Assembly (NCBI RefSeq): GCF_016907515.1
Contig: NZ_JAFBBY010000001.1
Coordinates: forward strand, 4,898,001-4,962,000
Direction of reading: 5' to 3'
Length of the DNA: 64,000 nt
Source of the DNA: Nocardioides nitrophenolicus
GTDB taxonomy: Bacteria; Actinomycetota; Actinomycetes; Propionibacteriales; Nocardioidaceae
The notes below the pieces were generated by a model. It did no database searches, was not told the DNA's origin, and saw only the letters and a list, made by a program, of their open reading frames with translations. Within the stretch, counting starts at the first letter, position 1, and every line of letters begins with the position of its first letter. Both the position numbers and the translations under genes were made by a program. Shown one piece after another: positions 32,538 to 41,694 of the stretch.

Positions 32538-33722
32538 ATGTCCCAGTCCATCGACGAGCGCGATCGGCGGTGGGCCGCGCTCGACCGGGCGATGGTCGCG
32601 CACGACCTCGACGCCCTCGTCTTCGCGGCCAACGACTACCGCGGCCACAAGGGGTCGCTGCGCTACGTCGCCGACTACAACCTGTGCCACAAGTACGGCA
32701 ACGCCGTGCTCCTGCGCGAGCGCGAGCCGGTGCTCGTGCTCTCGGGCAGCCTGGTGAGCGCCCGCAAGCCGGTCTCCGGCTGGGTGCGTGACTACCGGTT
32801 CCCGCAGACCACCGGCGCCGGTCTGGTCGAGGCGCTCAAGGAGGCCGACCGGCTGGAGAAGGTCGGCGTCATCGGGCTCGGCCAGGTGCTCAAGGTCAAC
32901 GAGTACCTCGCGCTCACCGAGGCGTTCCCCGGCTGCGCGTTCGTCGACTTCACCAAGGAGTTCGAGCGGGTCCGCGCGGTCAAGAGCGCCTGGGAGCTGG
33001 CCGGTGCCGAGGAGTCGGCGTACATCCTCGACCAGTGCTTCCACCGGCTGCTCGAGATCGCGCACGCCGGCATCACCGAGCGCGAGATCGCGGCGGAGAT
33101 GCACCGGGTCGGGCACCTGCTCGGCGGTGAGGACCCGATCTTCTTGTCGATGCACACCGACGAGCAGAACGAGCACTCCCGCTCGACGTTCGACAGCCCA
33201 CGCGACCGGGTGCTCGGCACGCACGACGTGCACACCTTCTCGTTCGAGATGATCGGGCCGCGCGGCTACTGGACCGAGCTGGCCCGGATGGTCACCTTCG
33301 CCGCTCCGGACGAGGTCACCGCACGGATGGCCCGCGCGGTCACCGACGGCATCGGCAACGGCGCCCGGGCGATGACGCCCGGGGCGATTCCCAGCGACAT
33401 CCAGCGCACCGTGCTGGCCGGCGTCGAGCAGCACGGCGCCACCACGTCGTACTGGTCGGGGCACTCGCTCGGGCTCGACGTCATCGAGGACCCGATGATC
33501 GGGCTCGACGTCGTCGAGGACCCCGACCAGTCGGCCGACAACACCATCGAGGCGGGGATGGTCCTGACCCTCCACCCGATGGTCCAGGACACCGAGGGTC
33601 GCCACAGCGGCTACATGTCCGACACTTTCATCGTGGAGCCCGGCGGGAGCCGGAAGCTGTCCGAGCACCCCACCGGTCTCCACCGCATCTCCCGAGGAGG
33701 GGTCTCCGTCCATGACCACTGA
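32538..33722 (+). CDS. M24 (creatinase/aminopeptidase-fold) protein, metal ligands degraded
   Basis: Pita-bread-fold protein of 394 aa resembling creatinase and Xaa-Pro peptidases. The N-terminal domain spans residues 1-150, and the M24 domain starts at ERVRAVKSAWELAGAEESAY. The usual metal ligands are largely replaced: the second Asp is Glu (GYWTELARMV), the Glu of the GMVxTxEP segment is His (GMVLTLHPMV), and the first Asp is not in the normal position. The His of GHSLGLDV remains. Creatinase itself works without metal, so a C-N hydrolase is plausible. A 30-bp tandem duplication follows this His. GGAGGAG precedes the ATG at 32538, and the end overlaps hyuB by 11 bp. Confidence 0.85.
   Translation: MSQSIDERDRRWAALDRAMVAHDLDALVFAANDYRGHKGSLRYVADYNLCHKYGNAVLLREREPVLVLSGSLVSARKPVSGWVRDYRFPQTTGAGLVEALKEADRLEKVGVIGLGQVLKVNEYLALTEAFPGCAFVDFTKEFERVRAVKSAWELAGAEESAYILDQCFHRLLEIAHAGITEREIAAEMHRVGHLLGGEDPIFLSMHTDEQNEHSRSTFDSPRDRVLGTHDVHTFSFEMIGPRGYWTELARMVTFAAPDEVTARMARAVTDGIGNGARAMTPGAIPSDIQRTVLAGVEQHGATTSYWSGHSLGLDVIEDPMIGLDVVEDPDQSADNTIEAGMVLTLHPMVQDTEGRHSGYMSDTFIVEPGGSRKLSEHPTGLHRISRGGVSVHDH
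33471..33530 (+). repeat. In-frame 30-bp tandem duplication inside the M24 gene
   Basis: GGGCTCGACGTC at 33471 recurs at 33501 with ATCGAGGACCC/GTCGAGGACCC following. The protein reads GLDVIEDPMI then GLDVVEDPDQ. This adds ten residues right after the GHS active-site segment. Confidence 0.8.
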
Positions 33723-35490
33723 CCAGAGCACCGCCCCGGCCGCCCCGGCCGCCGGCATCGACCCGATCACGGCCTCCGTGCTGCAGCGCCGGGTCGACTC
33801 CATCAGCAAGGAGATGGCGACGATGCTGATGCGCTCGTCGCGCTCGCCCATCTTCAACGAGATCGGCGACCTGGTGACGGTCATCTTCGACCGCAACGGC
33901 AACACGCTCGCCCAGGCCGAGTTCGCGGCGATCATCGCGTTCGGCGCGCACCCGTCGCTGGAGTACATCATCGAGTACTTCGGGGACGACATCCACGAGG
34001 GCGACGTCATCATCCACAACGACGTCTACCACGGGGGAAACCAGAACGCCGACACCGGGATCTTCCTGCCGATCTTCGCCGAGGGCCGGCTGATCGGCTG
34101 GGCCGCGGCCAAGGGGCACCTCGCCGACATCGGCGGCATGACCGCCGGCGGCTACAACCCCAACGCCCGCGACATCTGGCAGGAGGCGCTCCGCATCCCG
34201 CCGCTCAAGCTGGCCGAGAAGGGCGTGCCCCGCAAAGACGTGTGGGACCTGCTCGCCGCGAACATCCGGTTCGGCTTCGTCATGGAGGACATCCGGGCGA
34301 TGGTCGGCTGCTGCACCGTCGGGGCCCGCCGGGTGGTGGAGGTGGTCGAGCGCTACGGACTCGACAGCTACGAGTCGCACTGGCGCTACATCCTCGACAG
34401 CTCCCGCCGCCAGGTCGAGGCCGAGGTCGGCCGCTGGCCCGACGGTCGCTACCACGGCGAGAGCTTCATGACCTCCGACGGCGTCGACCCGACGCGGAAG
34501 TACAAGATCGCTGTCGACATCGAGATCGCCGGCAGCGACATCACCTTCGACTTCTCCGGCTCCGACGACCAGTCGCCCGGCATCTGCAACATGCCGCCCG
34601 CGGCGGCCAAGGGGGCGGTCCGGATCGCCTTCCTGATGCTGATGGCCAGCGGCGGCATCCGGATCCCCACCAACCAGGGGCTGTTCGCGCCGATCGCCAC
34701 GAGGTTCCGCAAGGGATCGATCGTCGACCCGGAGTTCCCGGCGGCGACGATCTACGGCAACCAGCTCTGCGACGAGGTGGTCGAGGCGATCATGCTCGCG
34801 CTCGCCGACGCGCTGCCCGACCGGGTCTGCGCCGGCTGGAACAAGTACATGTGCACCGCCACCAACGGCATCGACCCGCGCACCGGCGAGCCCTTCGCGG
34901 CGTTCACCGTCTTCCAGCGCACCGGCCCGGGCGGCGTGCAGGGGCAGGACGGCTGGGACGCGCTCGGCTTCACCGGCACCGCCGGCCAGATGCGCTATCC
35001 CGACCCGGAGATGCTGGAGATCACCACGCCGCACTTCCTGGAGTACAACGAGTACCTCCCCGACTCGGCCGGCGCCGGCGAGTTCCGCGGCGGCTACGGC
35101 ACCCGCTCCGCCTGGCGCACCTACGGCGAGGGCCAGATCGGCGTCACCCTCGCCGACAACATGGCCCACGAGGGCGCCTTTCCGGCCCGCGGCCTCTTCG
35201 GCGGTCTCGACTCCGGCCTCAACGAGCTGCGCGTCGAGTACCCCGACGGCACCAGCCAGGACTGGGGCTCCAAGGAGATCATCGACCAGCCCGTCGGCAC
35301 CCGGGTCATCTCGCACGCCGGCGGCGGCGCAGGGTACGGCGACCCGCGCCGACGGCCCGCCGCGAAGGTGCTGGCGGAGGTCCGCGACGGCCTCCTCTCG
35401 GCCGAGAAGGCCCGCGCCGACTACGGCGTCGTCCTCACCGCCGACGGCCAGGCCGTCGACGAAGCCCAGACCGCGGCGCTCCGCGCCTGA
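33712..35490 (+). CDS. Hydantoinase B / oxoprolinase family subunit (HyuB)
   Basis: Subunit of an ATP-dependent hydantoinase, N-methylhydantoinase or acetone-carboxylase-type enzyme, 592 aa. Characteristic HyuB motifs are VLQRRVDSISKEMATMLMRS, FGAHPSLEYIIEYF, EGDVIIHNDVYHGGNQNADT, WAAAKGHLADIGGMTAGGYN, and HAGGGAGYGDPRRRP near the C-terminus. The ATG at 33712 lies inside the 3' end of the M24 gene with GAGGAGG 11 bp upstream. HyuA follows 17 bp after the stop. The pair normally acts as a complex, with HyuA using ATP. Creatinine/N-methylhydantoin or related cyclic ureas are candidate substrates given the M24 neighbour. Confidence 0.92.
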   Translation: MTTDQSTAPAAPAAGIDPITASVLQRRVDSISKEMATMLMRSSRSPIFNEIGDLVTVIFDRNGNTLAQAEFAAIIAFGAHPSLEYIIEYFGDDIHEGDVIIHNDVYHGGNQNADTGIFLPIFAEGRLIGWAAAKGHLADIGGMTAGGYNPNARDIWQEALRIPPLKLAEKGVPRKDVWDLLAANIRFGFVMEDIRAMVGCCTVGARRVVEVVERYGLDSYESHWRYILDSSRRQVEAEVGRWPDGRYHGESFMTSDGVDPTRKYKIAVDIEIAGSDITFDFSGSDDQSPGICNMPPAAAKGAVRIAFLMLMASGGIRIPTNQGLFAPIATRFRKGSIVDPEFPAATIYGNQLCDEVVEAIMLALADALPDRVCAGWNKYMCTATNGIDPRTGEPFAAFTVFQRTGPGGVQGQDGWDALGFTGTAGQMRYPDPEMLEITTPHFLEYNEYLPDSAGAGEFRGGYGTRSAWRTYGEGQIGVTLADNMAHEGAFPARGLFGGLDSGLNELRVEYPDGTSQDWGSKEIIDQPVGTRVISHAGGGAGYGDPRRRPAAKVLAEVRDGLLSAEKARADYGVVLTADGQAVDEAQTAALRA

Positions 35491-35507
35491 ACCGCCAAGG
35501 ACCCACC

Positions 35508-37604
35508 ATGAGCATCCGCATCGGAATCGACGTCGGCGGCACGTTCACCGACTTCCTCGTGATCTACCCCGACGGCAGCCGCCGCATCCACAAGACCAGC
35601 TCGGTCCCGGTCGACCCGCCCCAGGCGGTCCTCAACGGCCTGCGCGAGCTGGCCGACCTCGAGGGCACCTCGGTCGAGGCGTTCGTCGACCGGATCGGCC
35701 TGATCGTCCACGGCACCACCGTCACCACCAACGCGCTGCTGACCCGGCGCGGCCCGAAGACCGCCATGCTCGTCACCGAGGGCTTCCGCGACGTGCTGCC
35801 CATGCGGCACGGCACCCGCGAGGACGGCTACGACAACCTCCTCGCGATGCCCGAGCCGCTGGCGCCGCGCCACCTCCGGCTGCCGATCGAGGGCCGGATG
35901 GACTACCTGGGCGGCGAGGTCACCCCGCTCGACGAGGACGGCGTCCGCGCCGCCGCCGAGGCGCTGCGCGAGCAGGACGTCCAGGCCGTGGCGATCTCGT
36001 TCATGCACTCCCACGCCAATCCAGCCCACGAGCGCCGGGCCGCGGAGATCCTGGGGGAGGCGCTGCCCGACGTCTACCTCACCGAGTCGGCCGAGCTGCT
36101 CGGCCAGGCGCGCTACTACGAGCGGTCGAGCGCGGCGGTGCTCAACTCCTACGCGGGGCCGATCATCTCGTCGTACCTCCGGACGCTCACGGGGTTGCTC
36201 GAGGAGGTCCGGTTCGGCGGTCTGCTGCTGATGATGCAGTCCAACGGCGGCGTCGCGACGCCGGCCGAGCTGGCCCGCCGGGCCGCGCTGTCGCTGCTCT
36301 CCGGGCCGGCCTCGGGGCCGACCGCCGGCCTGCTGGTCACCGCCGAGCACGGCTGGGACTCGTGCCTGACCGTGGACATGGGCGGCACCAGCTTCGACGC
36401 CGCCGCGGTCAAGGGCGGCAAGCCGCTGGTGATGACCGACGGCAGCATCGACCGCTGGTCGCTGGCCCTGCCCTCGGTCGACATCCACACCATCGGCGCC
36501 GGTGGCGGCTCGATCGCCTCGGTCGACGAGGGCGGGCTGCTCAGCGTGGGGCCGCAGAGCGCGGGCGCCGTGCCGGGTCCGGCCTGCTACGGCCGGGGCG
36601 GCGACCGGGCGACGACGACGGACGCCGACGTCGTCCTCGGCTACCTCGACCCGGACAGCTTCCTCAACGGCCAGATGGCGCTCGACAAGGCGGCCGCCGA
36701 GGAGGCGATCCGCCGCGACGTCGCCGAGCCCCTGGGACTCAGCGTGCTCGAGGCGGCGGCCGGCATCTACGAGATGGTCAACGTCTCGATGGCCTCCGGC
36801 GTCCGCGACATCACGGTGCGCCGCGGCCTCGACCCGCGTGACTTCCCGATCGTCGTGGCCGGCGGTGCCGGTCCGGTGCACGCCGCCGCCATCGCCGGCG
36901 AGCTGGACATCCCGGTCCTGATCACGCCCCGCGACTCGTCGATCTTCTGCGCCGCCGGCATGTTGGTGTGCGACTTCAAGCACGACTACGTGCAGAGCGC
37001 CAACGACCGCCTCGACGTGCTCGACCTCGCCGGGCTGGTCCGCACCTGGAAGACGATGGCCGAGGAGGGCCGGGCGACGCTGCACGGCGAGGGTGTCGCC
37101 GACGACGCGATCACCTTCGAGCCGTCGCTCGACCTGCGCTACAAGGGTCAGTGGTACGAGCTCAACATCCCGCTCGACGCGGCGATGCTGGCCGCGCCCG
37201 ACGTCGCCACCATCGCGGCGGCCTTCCACGCCGAGCACGAGCTGCTCTTCGGCTACCACAGCGACGAGATGCCGATCGACGTCCTCAACGTCCGCCTCTC
37301 GGCGGTCGGCCGCACGTCCGACGAGCGGATCGACCTCGCCTCCGAGGTCGTCGTCGACAAGCCGGAGCGTCCCGCGCGGCGCGAGATCTGGTCGCCGGCA
37401 CAGAAGGCGATGGTCGAGGTCGACGTCCATCAGGGCACGGCGATGGGGCCGAACGCCCGGATCAGCGGTCCCGCGGTGATCGAGCTCGGCACGACGACCA
37501 TCGTCGTGCTCGACCAGTACGACTGCGTCGTCGACCGCAGCGGCTCCTTCGTGATGTACCTGCGCGAGCGCGCCGCGGAGCTCGAGGCCCGGCTCAACCT
37601 CTGA
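35508..37604 (+). CDS. Hydantoinase A / oxoprolinase family subunit (HyuA)
   Basis: ATP-binding subunit of the hydantoinase/oxoprolinase complex, 698 aa. The N-terminal actin-like phosphate-binding loop is GIDVGGTFTDFLVIYPDG (residues 5-22). IVHGTTVTTNALL, SNGGVATPAEL, SLLSGPASGPTAG, VDMGGTSFDAAAV and ITVRRGLDPRDFPIVVAGGA follow, all normal for HyuA. It is in the same operon as the M24 protein and HyuB. Expected chemistry is ATP-dependent opening of a cyclic amide such as hydantoin, N-methylhydantoin or 5-oxoproline, although related complexes carboxylate ketones. A hairpin lies between it and the permease gene. Confidence 0.92.
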   Translation: MSIRIGIDVGGTFTDFLVIYPDGSRRIHKTSSVPVDPPQAVLNGLRELADLEGTSVEAFVDRIGLIVHGTTVTTNALLTRRGPKTAMLVTEGFRDVLPMRHGTREDGYDNLLAMPEPLAPRHLRLPIEGRMDYLGGEVTPLDEDGVRAAAEALREQDVQAVAISFMHSHANPAHERRAAEILGEALPDVYLTESAELLGQARYYERSSAAVLNSYAGPIISSYLRTLTGLLEEVRFGGLLLMMQSNGGVATPAELARRAALSLLSGPASGPTAGLLVTAEHGWDSCLTVDMGGTSFDAAAVKGGKPLVMTDGSIDRWSLALPSVDIHTIGAGGGSIASVDEGGLLSVGPQSAGAVPGPACYGRGGDRATTTDADVVLGYLDPDSFLNGQMALDKAAAEEAIRRDVAEPLGLSVLEAAAGIYEMVNVSMASGVRDITVRRGLDPRDFPIVVAGGAGPVHAAAIAGELDIPVLITPRDSSIFCAAGMLVCDFKHDYVQSANDRLDVLDLAGLVRTWKTMAEEGRATLHGEGVADDAITFEPSLDLRYKGQWYELNIPLDAAMLAAPDVATIAAAFHAEHELLFGYHSDEMPIDVLNVRLSAVGRTSDERIDLASEVVVDKPERPARREIWSPAQKAMVEVDVHQGTAMGPNARISGPAVIELGTTTIVVLDQYDCVVDRSGSFVMYLRERAAELEARLNL

Positions 37605-37629
37605 GCCCCGCCCCCTCTCGGGCCCCTCA

Positions 37630-37658
37630 CCGGCCCGGCGCACTCCGCGCCGGGCCGG
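37630..37658 (+). terminator. Intercistronic hairpin between hyuA and the NCS1 permease
   Basis: Perfect 12-bp arms CCGGCCCGGCGC (37630-37641) and GCGCCGGGCCGG (37647-37658) with an ACTCC loop. It sits within the operon and could attenuate read-through or protect the upstream mRNA. Confidence 0.7.
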
Positions 37659-37687
37659 CCACCTCTCACCCCGTCAGGAGTTCCGTC

Positions 37688-39139
37688 ATGCCCGAAAACA
37701 CCTCACGACGGCCCGATCTCCGGGCCGTCATCGAAGACAACGCCCTGCAGTCCGTCCCGCTCGACCAGCGCCAGAGCGGCTGGGCGCTGTTCGCCAACAC
37801 CGCCGGCGTCGGCTCGACGCTGGTGGTCCTCGGCGTCGGTGCCGCCGTCACCTTCACCGCCGGCACCCGGTGGGGTCTCGTGGTGGCCCTGGTGGCCGCG
37901 GTCTTCGGCTCGGGCATCGGCTGGGCGGTCGGCCGGATCTGCCAGGCCACCGGTACGTCGTCCACGGTCACCGCCCGCTTCCACGGCCTCGGCACCCGCG
38001 GCTCGGCACTCGCCTCGCTGGTGTTCGCGTTCATGATCCTCGGCTTCCTCGCCCTGGAGAACGCGCTGCTCTACTACGGCACGATCTTCATGTTCGGGTG
38101 GGAGCCGTCGACCGCCAACAAGCTCGGCATCTACGGCGTCCTCACCGTCGCCTGGATCGTGCTGACCACCTTCGGTCTCGGCCTGGTGCAGAAGGTGTCG
38201 CTGCTGCTGACCGTGGTGTGCGGCGTGCTGTTCGTCGTGGTCACGATCGTCGCCCTCGACAAGTCGTCGGTCTCGCTGGGCGACGTGTGGTCCTACAGCC
38301 CGCCGGGGGTGGGCTTCACCGAGATCACCGCGGCGCTGTCGATCATCGCCGGCATCGCCGGCGCGCTCGCCCTCGTCGGCGCCGACTTCAGCCGCTACGC
38401 GCGGACCTCGGGTGACGTCCGGGTGCTCGCGGTCGGCGGCGCGATCGTGGTCAACATCGTGGTGGTGGCGATCGGCACGATCGTCTTCCAGGCCGGCAAC
38501 CTCGTCGTCGCCGAGCACCTCGCCGACCCGACCAACGCCGCCCAGGCCGCCAGCCAGGTGGGCGCCACGATCCCGGAGAAGATCGCCTTCATGTCGTCGG
38601 CCAATCCCGGCGCCTACTTCATCGTCCTGTCCGGCTTCCTCGGCTTCCTGGTGATGTACGCCGCGCAGGCCAAGGCCCAGGTGCTCAACACCTACTCGGG
38701 CTCGCTCGCCCTGAGCAACCTCTCCGACGCGGTCTTCGGCCGCAGCCCGGGCCGGCTGGTCATGGTGGTGCTCGGCAACGTGATCGCGCTGCTCGCCATC
38801 TGGGGCGACATCCTGGACCGGATCAACTCCTTCCTCGGCCTGCTCGGCATCCTGACCACGGCGCTGTGCGCGCTGATGATCACCGACTTCTTCGTGGTCC
38901 GCCGCGGCGCGGCCCACCGGGAGCGGGTCGAGCAGTTCAACTGGGCCGGCATCGTCGCGATGCTGGCGTCGTCGGCGCTGGCCTACTGGCTGCAGGACTC
39001 GGGCCGGACCAACCTCGGCTTCCTGATCGCCCTCGTCCTGTGCCCCCTGCTCTATGTCGCCCTGCGCTCCTCGCTGCTGCCCGAGGGCCGCGGCACCGGC
39101 ACCGTCGAGGCCAGCGCCGCGCTGGAGCTGGCCGAGTAG
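37688..39139 (+). CDS. NCS1 family permease of the Hyu cluster
   Basis: Cation symporter for nucleobase- or hydantoin-like compounds, 483 aa, with about 12 membrane segments. Family features are QSGWALFANTAGVGSTLVV, GSGIGWAVGRICQATGTSST, LALVGADFSRYARTSGD, and YAAQAKAQVLNTYSGSLALS. It is clearly diverged from the permease at 6.1 kb. AGGAG lies 7 bp before the ATG at 37688. As the last gene of the M24-hyuB-hyuA-permease operon it most likely brings in the compound these enzymes degrade. A strong terminator follows. Confidence 0.9.
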   Translation: MPENTSRRPDLRAVIEDNALQSVPLDQRQSGWALFANTAGVGSTLVVLGVGAAVTFTAGTRWGLVVALVAAVFGSGIGWAVGRICQATGTSSTVTARFHGLGTRGSALASLVFAFMILGFLALENALLYYGTIFMFGWEPSTANKLGIYGVLTVAWIVLTTFGLGLVQKVSLLLTVVCGVLFVVVTIVALDKSSVSLGDVWSYSPPGVGFTEITAALSIIAGIAGALALVGADFSRYARTSGDVRVLAVGGAIVVNIVVVAIGTIVFQAGNLVVAEHLADPTNAAQAASQVGATIPEKIAFMSSANPGAYFIVLSGFLGFLVMYAAQAKAQVLNTYSGSLALSNLSDAVFGRSPGRLVMVVLGNVIALLAIWGDILDRINSFLGLLGILTTALCALMITDFFVVRRGAAHRERVEQFNWAGIVAMLASSALAYWLQDSGRTNLGFLIALVLCPLLYVALRSSLLPEGRGTGTVEASAALELAE

Positions 39140-39159
39140 CGCCGACGCCGCCGACCGAC

Positions 39160-39197
39160 CACTGGCGCGCTGACCCTCCGGGGTCAGCGCGCCAGTG
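39160..39197. terminator. Strong bidirectional terminator overlapping the AraC gene end
   Basis: Perfect 17-bp arms (39160-39176 and 39181-39197) around a TCCG tetraloop. The 3' arm includes the stop and last codons of the convergent AraC-type gene, so one hairpin serves both the permease operon and the regulator. Confidence 0.88.
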
Positions 39198-40128
39198 TCT
39201 GTGAGGGCAGCTCGTGAAAGCGGTCGCGGTAGGCCTGCGCGAACCGTCCGAGGTGGAAGAAGCCCCAGCGCGCGGCCACGACGGCGACGGTGGTCGACAG
39301 CGGGTCGGCCGCGACCAGGTCGCCCCGGGCCCGCTCGAGCCGGGCGCCTCGCACCTCGGCCAGGGGGGTGGTGTCGAGCTCGCGCCGGAAGGCGTCCTGG
39401 AGGGTGCGTGCCGACACGCCGCTGAGCCGAGCGAGGTCGGCGACCCGCCAGGCGCGGCCGGGGTCGCCGTCGATCAGCGCCCGAGCGGTGCGGACGGCGT
39501 GGCTCGGCCCGGCCGCGGGCTCCCGGGTGAGTGCGTTGTTGGGCTGGAGCGCGAGCAGGCCCGAGATCAGGGCCTGCTCATAGCTCGTCGCGACGACGGG
39601 GGAGCGGAGCAGGTCGCTGCCCACCTCGAGCTGCTCGACGCAGAGCCCGAGCAGCCGCATCCAGTCGCGGGCCGCCGGGCGGTCGAGTGCGAGGACGGGG
39701 TCGAAGGTGAGGCCGGGGACGCCGAGCTCCTCGACGGCGCCGCGGCGCACGTAGACCACGAGCTTGGCGCAGTCGGCGGTCCACCTCATGTCGACCGGCT
39801 CGTCGGGCGAGCCGACGAACGCCGTGCGCCGGTCGGCGACGAGCTCACGGTCGCCCGAACGCACCCGGGCGCGGCCCCGCAGCGGTATCTGCACGAGGTA
39901 GAAGTCCAGGAACCGGCCCGGGGTGATCCGGACCTCGCCGCCGTAGCGCATGTAGTTGAGGACGACGTCCTCGCCGAGCGCGACGGCGTTGTGGACCAGG
40001 TCCAGGCGCTCGTCGCGCCGGGCCAGCGCCAGGGTGTGCGGGCAGTAGCGCGCCGCGACCTGCTCGCGGGCGACCTCGAGCTCGGTGGTCGCCACCACCG
40101 GATGCCTGGTGAGCAGGTCGGCGGCCAT
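39184..40128 (-). CDS. AraC family transcriptional regulator
   Basis: Regulator of 314 aa. The N-terminal 170 residues form an AraC-binding-like cupin domain (YCPHTLALARRDERLDLVHN, then FLDFYLVQIPLRGRARVRSG). The C-terminal 100 residues have two helix-turn-helices: WRVADLARLSGVSARTLQDA, and VVAARWGFFHLGRFAQAYRDRF. The latter ends in the family signature GFFHLGRFxxxYRxxFHELPSQTL. It is placed between the Hyu/permease operon and the flavin monooxygenase pair, so it may control either. Its stop codon lies inside the shared terminator hairpin. Confidence 0.92.
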   Translation of the reverse strand: MAADLLTRHPVVATTELEVAREQVAARYCPHTLALARRDERLDLVHNAVALGEDVVLNYMRYGGEVRITPGRFLDFYLVQIPLRGRARVRSGDRELVADRRTAFVGSPDEPVDMRWTADCAKLVVYVRRGAVEELGVPGLTFDPVLALDRPAARDWMRLLGLCVEQLEVGSDLLRSPVVATSYEQALISGLLALQPNNALTREPAAGPSHAVRTARALIDGDPGRAWRVADLARLSGVSARTLQDAFRRELDTTPLAEVRGARLERARGDLVAADPLSTTVAVVAARWGFFHLGRFAQAYRDRFHELPSQTLAR

Positions 40129-40209
40129 CGGCTGCTCCTTGCGGGACGCGGGTGCGCCGACCCTAGGGCCGACGCACCCGCGCGGGCGAGTCCCGGTGCC
40201 CGTTTTCCG

Positions 40210-41694
40210 TCACGGAGAATCGGCGGAGCCCACGCGCCGGGCCAGCCGCCGGGTGATCCTCCGGTACGACGCGGGCCGCACCGGCAGCAGCCACTGCAGC
40301 GCCTTGGTGCCGCGCCCTACGTCCAGGCCGACCTCGGCGAGCACCTCGTCGATGTTGTGCATCGAGAACGGCACCACGTTGGTGCCCCGGGCGGAATGTC
40401 CGTCCGTGCGCTCCTCCATCCAGGCGACCCGCTCCCGCACGACCGCCCGCATCGTGGCCGCGTCCGGCACCCGGTGGTGGCCGGACAGGTAGGAGCCGAT
40501 CCACACCGCCGACATCTCGGCCGACAGCGGGGAGAAGAACGAGGAGTTGTAGCCGGCGAAGGTCAGGTCGGGCACGTCGACCGGCAGGATCTGCCGGTAG
40601 AGCGCGAAGTTGCCGCGCTCGTCGAGCAGCCGGCGCTGGACCTCCTCCGGCAGGAAGGGCACCTCCTGGCGGAAGCCGGTCCCGCACACGACCACGTCGG
40701 CCGGCACCACCGCGCCGTCGGTCAGCTCGGCGTGCGGCCGCCCGTCCTTCTCCAGGAAGCGGGCGACGACCGTGTCCCGGTGCACGCCGATGGTGCCGTC
40801 GGCCACGGCCTCGTAGAAGCCCTCGGTCGCGAGCGACACCGACGCCTTGGCGATGCTCGCGAACGGCGCTTCCGGCACCAGGCCGAGCCGGTCGAGCCCG
40901 AGCTGGCCGGTGACCACCTTCTCGACGCTCCCGAGCATCGCGCCCGGCAGCGCCGAGTCGCGGGCGTGCAGCACGCGCTCGACGCCGCTCAGCCGCTGGT
41001 AGGGGAAGAGCCCCTCCCCGAGGCGGGTGAGCAGCAGGTACTTGTAGTTGAGCACGCCCTTGATCCGGCGCGGCACCTTCCACAGCAGCCCGCGGGCCAC
41101 GACGGTGGTGCTCGCGGCGACCCGGCTCACCTCGACGGCGACGTCGCACGACGACTTCCCGTAGCCCACCATCACGACGTGGCGGTCACGGACCTCGTCG
41201 AGGCTCGCGAGCTCGCTGGTCGCGATCAGCCGGCCGCCGGCCGCGGTCAGCTCGGCGACCCCGTCGAAGTCCGGGATCGCCGGCTCGCAGAAGATGCCGT
41301 TGGCCACGACGAGGTGGTCGAAGTGCTCGGTGCCCGCCTCCTGCCCGGAGGTGACGACCTCCCAGCCGCCGCCCTCGGCGGGCGCGGCCCGCTCGACCTC
41401 GGTGCCCAGGCGCAGGCACGGGGCCAGGCCGAAGCGGTCGACGTATGCCTCGAGGTACTGCTGCACCTGCGCGCCCTCCAGCCACTGGGGGAAGGCGCGT
41501 GGCATCGGGTGGTCGGAGTAGCGATAGGTCTGCTTGTTGTTCTGCGTCCGCAGTCCGGGGTAGCGGCGGGTGAGGCTCCACACCCCGCCGACGTCCGGCG
41601 CCTTGTCGTGGACGGTGACCTCGTGGCCGAGCTGGCGGAGCACCTTGGCCGAGGCGAGCCCGGCGAAGCCGGCCCCGACGATCGCGATCCTCAT
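40210..41694 (-). CDS. Flavin-containing monooxygenase
   Basis: FAD- and NADPH-dependent monooxygenase, 494 aa. The FAD motif is RIAIVGAGFAGLASAKVLRQ (residues 2-21), and the second nucleotide site is HVVMVGYGKSSCDVAVEVSR. SLTRRYPGLRTQNNKQTYRY and DLTFAGYNSSFFSP fit FMO-type enzymes that oxidise N, S or ketone carbons. I see no strict BVMO fingerprint. The ATG at 41694 overlaps the upstream SDR stop (ATGA), so the SDR and this gene form an operon. It may act on an amine, ketone or sulfide intermediate of the island; the substrate is unknown. Confidence 0.88.
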   Translation of the reverse strand: MRIAIVGAGFAGLASAKVLRQLGHEVTVHDKAPDVGGVWSLTRRYPGLRTQNNKQTYRYSDHPMPRAFPQWLEGAQVQQYLEAYVDRFGLAPCLRLGTEVERAAPAEGGGWEVVTSGQEAGTEHFDHLVVANGIFCEPAIPDFDGVAELTAAGGRLIATSELASLDEVRDRHVVMVGYGKSSCDVAVEVSRVAASTTVVARGLLWKVPRRIKGVLNYKYLLLTRLGEGLFPYQRLSGVERVLHARDSALPGAMLGSVEKVVTGQLGLDRLGLVPEAPFASIAKASVSLATEGFYEAVADGTIGVHRDTVVARFLEKDGRPHAELTDGAVVPADVVVCGTGFRQEVPFLPEEVQRRLLDERGNFALYRQILPVDVPDLTFAGYNSSFFSPLSAEMSAVWIGSYLSGHHRVPDAATMRAVVRERVAWMEERTDGHSARGTNVVPFSMHNIDEVLAEVGLDVGRGTKALQWLLPVRPASYRRITRRLARRVGSADSP

